Source of the DNA: Cladocopium goreaui
Taxonomy: Eukaryota > Sar > Dinophyceae > Suessiales > Symbiodiniaceae
DNA length: 64,000 bases
Direction: 5' to 3'
Assembly: GCA_947184155.2 (NCBI GenBank)
Contig: CAMXCT020006575.1
Span: forward strand, 124,001-188,000
Shown: piece after piece, positions 58,709 through 64,000 of the stretch
Numbering within the stretch: position 1 is the stretch's first letter
Layout of the letters: each line of letters begins with the position of its first letter
The notes under the pieces: generated by a model
Databases searched by the model: none
What the model was told of the DNA's origin: nothing
Seen by the model: only the letters and a program-made list of their open reading frames with translations
Position numbers and translations under genes: made by a program

Positions 58709-60296
58709 GGTAGAGCCGATATTGCCCAGCCTCAAGTCACAAGCTTGACGGAACACTTCGTAGAAGCCAGAAAGCATCTTGACCACTTTGACAGGAATCT
58801 GTGCCTCCCACTGCGAGAGTTCTTGGAGGAGCAGCCTGGTTCCATAGCCCGGCAAGATTTGCGGCCCATACTGATGACACTGCCTATGGCACAAGAGGCT
58901 ATCGTGCGAGAAGGTGAACCCGGTCGAATCTTTGATCTCTTGTATTGCGATGTAATCTTCGATGATTGGGAAAGAATGCTCAGTGCGTGGTGCTTCCTGC
59001 AAACGAGAGCAGGGTATGACGAGTTGAGAGAAATCGAGATTGTGCGTACCCGCGATTCTTTTGCTTCAGTCCATGCTGGTGTCAGATGTGCCGAGATGGT
59101 GGTCAAGATCAACGACTATTTAGCCACGATCCGTTTCCTTGAAGCCTCTTTGACAAAGCTGGAAAATCAAGTGGATGATGTGCACCACTTGGCAGAACAG
59201 GCGGGACTTCTGGCAGGCAGTTTGCAGGTAGATCCTTTGCTTATGTCTGGGCGACCAGTACAGCAATCACGATTGGTAGTCGTTGTTGTTGCTTTGCTTC
59301 GGATCAGCTCATTACTTGCAGCAGTGTACATTGGGGGGCAATACTTTGTGCGGTATAGTCCACCTTTCATCCGTTCCAAGCTTCCACAATTGATCCGAGA
59401 TGCATGTGCTCTCAAGCAGACAGTTGATTCTGGAGGATGGTTGGAGGAGAGCCTTTCGCAGCTGTTGCCTTCCATTCTTTTCTCTTTGCCATACCTGGCC
59501 TTGATCATCGTCCTCCTGAGCGACTTGCGCCGGTGTCGGTCAGCCAATCTTAGATTGAAACCGCTGAAGCCAACCCAGCTGCTCTACGAGGAGTATTTTG
59601 GCATTGAAGGCAAGCTCTACGGCTTCAAAGTTGCAATGCTGCAGTTATTCACAGTGATGCTACAGGCCTTTGGAAAGCTCCAAATTATGGGTGGCCTGGT
59701 GTCCTTTGCATTCCATTCAGCTCCGAAGCATTCAGATGCATTCGAAAGATGCTTTTGGACTTTTATGGGTTTCCTATGTTTGAACAGCATCTATCCAAGC
59801 GTTTTGTTGGCCTTCCCCTCGGTGAAGTGGGTGCGCCGGGCCGCTGCGATGATGGATGCGGTTCTTGATATTGCTTACACTACCACATACCTCATCATCA
59901 CCTTGCTGGCCATCTATGAGCTGCAGTTGGACGAAGTCATTTCAGGAAATTTTGGGGATGAGGCTTCGGTAAACTTCCAAGCAGAGTTGGACCCGGCATT
60001 TGCATTCCCAGCCGACTTTTTTGGTTTCTTTGCTGTCTACTATTCACTTGCACATGTTTGCACAGTTTGCCGTGCCCTGGAGCGAAGCGATCGTCTAAAA
60101 TACAAGAAACTGCAAAGCTTACCGAGCTCTTCTTCCCAGTCACTGCTGAGCCCATCGAGATTTTCTTTCTCAAAGAGATATCGGATTTGTTGCAAAGCGT
60201 TGCATTTTTGCTGCATTGGTTTCGTTTTATGTTGTTTCTGAAATTTTCAATCCATCGATCATCGCGGTTTCGCAACCGGTTGACACAGTTTGTCAT
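58709..60296 (+). CDS. Multi-pass membrane region of the receptor gene
   Basis: Starts with a helical linker (FVEARKHLDHFDRNLCLPLR) and then carries about seven membrane segments near 59,275, 59,465, 59,630, 59,760, 59,870, 60,005 and 60,200. The frame used to 60,150 ends shortly after. The natural continuation (FAALVSFYVVSEIFNPSIIA, ending at a canonical GTGAGT at 60,297) is in another frame, so a small intron or a frameshift lies near 60,130-60,170. No channel or transporter signature is recognised. Confidence 0.5.
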
Positions 60297-60799
60297 GTGA
60301 GTATCTCGAAGCCCCTCAACTTGTCAACATATTTGTACAGAGGAGGCGTCTTCTTGTTCTCAGCTTTACTGTACTTGCTGCACCCTTTTGTGCGTCCTAA
60401 AGCATACTAATACACCACTTCTTAAGTTGTTGTTCCCCAACAGCATCAACAGCTTTGCAATCTCAGCCAAGGGGGTTCCAGGGCTTGAGAAAGGGTTCCC
60501 ACTTCTTAGGAGTTTCACAGGTCCAGGATTCCGAGGTGCATTCCAAGTATTTCAGGAGTTCCAGGGATCCAGGATTCTACAGTTGCAAGGTGCTGTTGGT
60601 TGCAAGGTGCTGTCGGGTGGCATACTTCCAGGAGTCCCAGCAAAGGCACTCGAAGTAAAAAAAAATGGATACCTATATGATACCTACATTTTCAATGTCA
60701 ATCCCCTTGAGAGTTGGTTTCTGGAATGGCCCCCTTTCACAACATTGGGCTTTGATGGATGAACTCGAGTCTTTGTTTCTCCTTGCAACCATTGCTCAG
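60297..60799. other. Intron or degenerate spacer
   Basis: Contains a degenerate TTCCAGG-x-TCC tandem near 60,475-60,650. A GCTCAG acceptor-like site ends at 60,799. Confidence 0.4.
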
Positions 60800-62501
60800 G
60801 TATTCACCCTGTTTGCTTGTCACGATCATTGCCCTGCTGCTTTCGTCACACTTCTACCCGATTCACACGGCTGATTTCGGATGCTTTCCGTGCCGCTGTC
60901 ACCAAAAGGATCATGGTGCAAAGCACCTTGCGAGCTGCAGCCTTGTAGGTGTTCTGAGCCTCAAAGATGTGAGTTTGAGCGAACAAAACATCACAAGTGT
61001 TGCAGACGATGCCTTCGCTTCTTCAAGGTGCTTGCAACGGTTGTCGCTCTCTGCGAATAGGTTGCCTGTTTTGCCTAAGGAGCTGTTCGCTCCTTTGGAC
61101 AGCTTGCAATTGCTGGACTTGGGCCGCTTGGGTTTGAAGCAATTAGAGTTTGACACATTTGCTGGGTTGTCAAGTTTGAGAATCTTGTCCCTCAGCCAAA
61201 ATCATTTGAACGCATTGCCAAGAGATTTGCTGCACCCCATGCCAGCTCTGCAGCAATTGTTGCTGGGGGGTAAATCTGATGACAAGGGCCATCGCATCGT
61301 TGATGGAAACGAGCTGAGCGTGCTGTCTCAAGAGCTTTTGCAGCACAGCCCGCGGCTACAAGTTCTCGATCTGAGCGAAAACAAGTTGACCTCGCTGCCA
61401 AATCACATCTTTGATAAGACTCCTTTGCTGCAGGCGCTCGTCCTTGGTTCAAACAAGCTGACTGAGTTGCCGGGCGGAATCTTTTCAGGGCTCAACAACC
61501 TCCAGGAGCTGGACCTGGCTTGGAACAGACTCAGTGAGTTGCCTGCTGGAGTCTTTTCTGGGCTCAGCAGCTTGCAGGAGCTTGTCTTGCATTCCAACAA
61601 GCTCCGTGCGTTGCCTGCTGAAGTGTTTGCAGGGCTCAGCAACTTGCAGGAGCTCAACCTGGGCGAAAACAAGCTCAGCGATTTGCCTGCTAATGTCTTT
61701 TCAGGGCTCACCAACTTGCAGAAGCTTTACTTGTATCAAAACGAGCTCAGTGAGCTGCCTGCTGAAGTCTTTTCAGGACTCAGCAACTTGCAGGAGCTCA
61801 ACCTGGGCGAAAACAAGCTCAGTGAGCTGCCTGCTGAAGTCTTCTCAGGGCTCAGCAGCTTGCAGGAGCTTGTCTTGCATTCCAAGAAGCTCCGTGCATT
61901 GCCTGCTGAAGTGTTTGCAGGGCTCAGCAAATTGCAGAAGCTGTACTTATACTTGAGCCAAAACGCTCTCAGCGAGTTGCCTGCTGCTGCTAATGTCTTT
62001 TCAGGGCTCAGCAGCTTGCAGGAACTGCACCTGGCTCACAGCAAGCTCAGTAAGTTGCCTGCTGAAGTGTGGGCCCATCTCTTCGCAGGTCTTAGCAACT
62101 TGCTAGTTCTCGGCCTGGAGTCCAACAGGCTCGGCGAGTTGTCTTCTAAAGTCTGGTCCAAATCGTTTGCAGAGCTCAGCCACTTGCAGGTGCTTTACTT
62201 GGGCGGAAACGATCTCAGCAAGTTGCATGCTGAAGCCTTTTCCACGCTGGGCAACCTGCGAACACTTGTCCTCGATGGGTGCAGGCTGAACGAGTTGCCT
62301 CTGGAAGTCTGGGGTAGTCTGTTTGCAGCGCTTGACAACTTGCAGTTTCTCTTGCTGCGTGACAACAAACTCGGCGAGTTACCCGCTGAAGTCTGGGCCA
62401 ATATGCTGTCAGAACTCGGCCAGTTGCAGGAGCTTTGGCTGTCCGGCAATGGTCTCAGTGAGTTGCCAGCAATTTGTTCAAAAGTAAAGTGCCACAACTG
62501 A
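60800..62501 (+). CDS. Membrane segment, Cys cluster and LRR ectodomain of the receptor gene
   Basis: After the acceptor the frame encodes a hydrophobic helix (CLLVTIIALLLSSHFYPIH), a Cys cluster (FGCFPCRCH, then ASC), and about eighteen LRRs of mainly 24 residues with the consensus L-P-A-E-V-F-S-G-L-S-x-L-Q-E-L-x-L-x-x-N-K-L. Several repeats are near-identical at DNA level over 72-bp units, so the array has expanded recently. It ends at 62,501 with a short Cys tail. By analogy to Toll-like receptors this would be the ligand-binding ectodomain; that is inference. Confidence 0.75.
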
Positions 62502-64000
62502 GGTATCCTGCGGTTACGCGCTGTCTGTTTCTGTGAAAATGATGGGATGCTCTGCCTGGGGCTGGGATTTCGCAGTGATGAGGCGAAAAAAGAGCCTACG
62601 CAGTCAAGTGATTAGATTCCGATTCCCCATTTCAGTCCCTTTCAACATGTTTCAACGATTCCTTCCGACAAAGTAGTTTCATATTGGGTTCGCGAATTCT
62701 AATGTTTTTTCATGATATTGCGAGTCATTTTGGGAGCGCATGCATTGGGTGACCGAGGTCCAGTGTAGCCACTGCAGTGGCACCTGGCGCGCTGCAAATG
62801 GAGAGACGTTCTGAAAAGATCGAGGCAGCAGAATTCAGTCCAGTCGAAGTCGCCAACGTTTTCAAAGTCACCTTGAAACTTTCTGTTCCTGCTGTTGTGA
62901 TCTCTGGGTGGGGTTGTTGGCGTGGGATGTCTTCCCGGGTATTTGCGACTTGCCTCTGCTTGGAAACTCGTTTTCAGTCTTTGTAGGGTTCAAGATTGGG
63001 CCTCTTGTGGTGAAAGACTTCCACCGCCAAGAAAAAAGACAGAGTCTGAAGGGAGCAGAAGAGAAGTTGTTTCTTTGCAAAACGTGGGAAGAAGGCGCTG
63101 AGACAGGTGTAACCAATGTGTCGACCACATGAAGTGCTGAGTGCTGCCATCACGCTGCGCCTTGGACCACCAGTGGCTCCAACTGGGAACATCACGCCGA
63201 GAGTTTTTGAGTTTCGACAAGTTGTGGGTGTATGGCCATTCCTTTTTGAGAACATAACATCATACAACATAACACAACAATACACAATATAATATCATTT
63301 AAATCCAGAATCTGGCGGGGGTTCGATCCGCTGGGTCAAAATCCATGGCTTAGCTTGGAAAATGGTGCCTGGACTTGACCCTGAAAGATCTCAAATGTTT
63401 TGGATTGTCTTGGTGCATTATTTGAGGGAAGCTTTGCAGATAGTGACAATTGCCAGGGTTTCTACCATGGAGGATGATGCAGCAAGGGTTATGGTTTTTC
63501 CATATACACTTACACGCTTACAACATCTTATCAATGCCAGAACTTGTATGGAAGTTCAGCACCTTCAAGTTGAGATGGTTTCCATTGTTTGCGGTGTTTA
63601 CACCACTCAATGTGTGGACCGATGAAGGATAACCATGTGACTATTCCGCAAGCTGCTCCATATTACCGGCTTTTCGCATGTGTACACACCATTACACAAC
63701 TGTGGGGATTCGGATATTTAGACACCAGTTATCCTAAGGGCGCCTTATCCAAAAGTCCATAGTTTGCTGGGACTGTCCCCAGTGGAAATGGGCTTCGCAC
63801 GGGGAAAAAGATGAGGGCTTCATCCCAGCGCTGCAGGAAGTTCACTGCAGCGGCTCGAATGCCCAGCACTGCGCGATTGACGAGTTTCGAGAGTCGTGGG
63901 GTGAGGACATGGCCAGGGATTTAGAATGATTTAGAGTTGATACCAACTGACATACTACTAGTAACACGAGTTTTCATCATGAAAAACAACGAGATTATGA
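62502..64000. other. Right-end stretch with weak exon candidates
   Basis: 62,775-62,880 reads MERRSEKIEAAEFSPVEVAN. 62,990-63,131 reads GPLVVKDFHRQEKRQSLKGA. 63,362-63,625 is open and starts MVPGLDPERSQ. 63,775-63,925 is open on both strands (plus: WASHGEKDEGFIPALQE; minus: LVNRAVLGIRAAAVNFLQRW). None can be assigned. A short AACATAAC-type AT repeat lies near 63,250-63,300. Confidence 0.3.

Larger units (their letters stand above)
52868..62501 (+). pseudogene. TIR-like / LRR / multi-pass / LRR receptor-like gene, interrupted by a LINE and an in-frame stop
   Basis: Collinear plus-strand exons give one domain order. First is a possible ubiquitin-like N-terminus (about 52,868-53,150), then a linker exon (about 53,363-53,562, with FETFNLYHANHWIIKPATE). 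The TIR-like module follows in exons 53,649-53,741 and 53,991-54,202 plus 56,154-56,210 (HWFVSHAW; YWVCAYANNQH; GVLLVLDSAGTPF; ERIWCCFEE). Next are a linker (about 56,770-56,916, HVLTDGLAGAE), LRR-like repeats (57,152 on), membrane segments, a Cys cluster and LRRs to 62,501. A LINE splits the TIR-like exon and a TAG lies at 58,706. The layout resembles predicted dinoflagellate proteins as I recall them. Two lesions argue this copy is inactive; a paralogue may be intact. Confidence 0.6.

Noticed and set aside
58701-58729. 29-nt GT-AG micro-intron removing the TAG
   Set aside because: Removal would break the frame that is open on both sides, and 29 nt is very short for an intron.
1-64000. Relict dinoflagellate spliced-leader sequence marking retroposed genes
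   Set aside because: I looked for the conserved TTTTGGCTCAAG end on both strands and did not see a credible copy; a computed search would be better.

Overview
The window looks like nuclear DNA of a dinoflagellate, probably a Symbiodiniaceae-like alga. This is inferred from several features together. Coding sequence is broken into short exons with irregular splice borders. Non-LTR retrotransposons carry RNase H and a zinc-finger ORF1. Hierarchical minisatellites and foldback elements are abundant. One receptor-like gene resembles a predicted-protein family I associate with dinoflagellates. There is no bacterial operon structure, and I found no rRNA, convincing tRNA or CRISPR.

Layout. (1) 1-10.7 kb, minus strand: a very large non-LTR retrotransposon. 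It has a zinc-finger/coiled-coil ORF1 and a giant ORF2 that runs off the left edge with no stop codon. I checked every in-frame codon from 10,001 down to 1. ORF2 has about 1,700 N-terminal residues containing a four-copy repeat of unknown function, then RNase H, an AP-type endonuclease and a reverse transcriptase. (2) 10.7-19.4 kb: mostly gene-poor DNA with a TA microsatellite, a foldback (MITE-like) element, a perfect palindrome and a 223/259-bp satellite. (3) 19.4-24.6 kb, plus strand: exon-like segments of a sacsin/NO VEIN-like protein. Further unassigned exon candidates follow to about 32 kb, separated by minisatellites. (4) 32.2-44.2 kb: repeat-dominated, with two copies of a satellite-bearing element in permuted order, a composite minisatellite element, and a small RING-finger-like gene between them. 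(5) 44.2-52.8 kb: short exon candidates, foldback elements and a 60-bp hierarchical array. (6) 52.8-62.5 kb, plus strand: one large receptor-like gene. Its predicted order is a possible ubiquitin-like N-terminus, a TIR-like module, intracellular LRR-like sequence, about ten membrane segments, a Cys cluster and a long LRR ectodomain. It is broken by a 1.94-kb 5'-truncated LINE with a 13-bp target-site duplication and an (AAC)n tail, and by an in-frame TAG.

The two retroelements are of different types. The left one has RNase H upstream of its endonuclease. The one inserted in the receptor gene has RNase H downstream of the RT. The receptor gene is the strongest candidate for a noteworthy system: a Toll-receptor-like layout caught in an inactivated copy. 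All host coding evidence between 19 and 62 kb is on the plus strand. Exon borders are approximate throughout because dinoflagellate splice sites are irregular and no transcripts are available.
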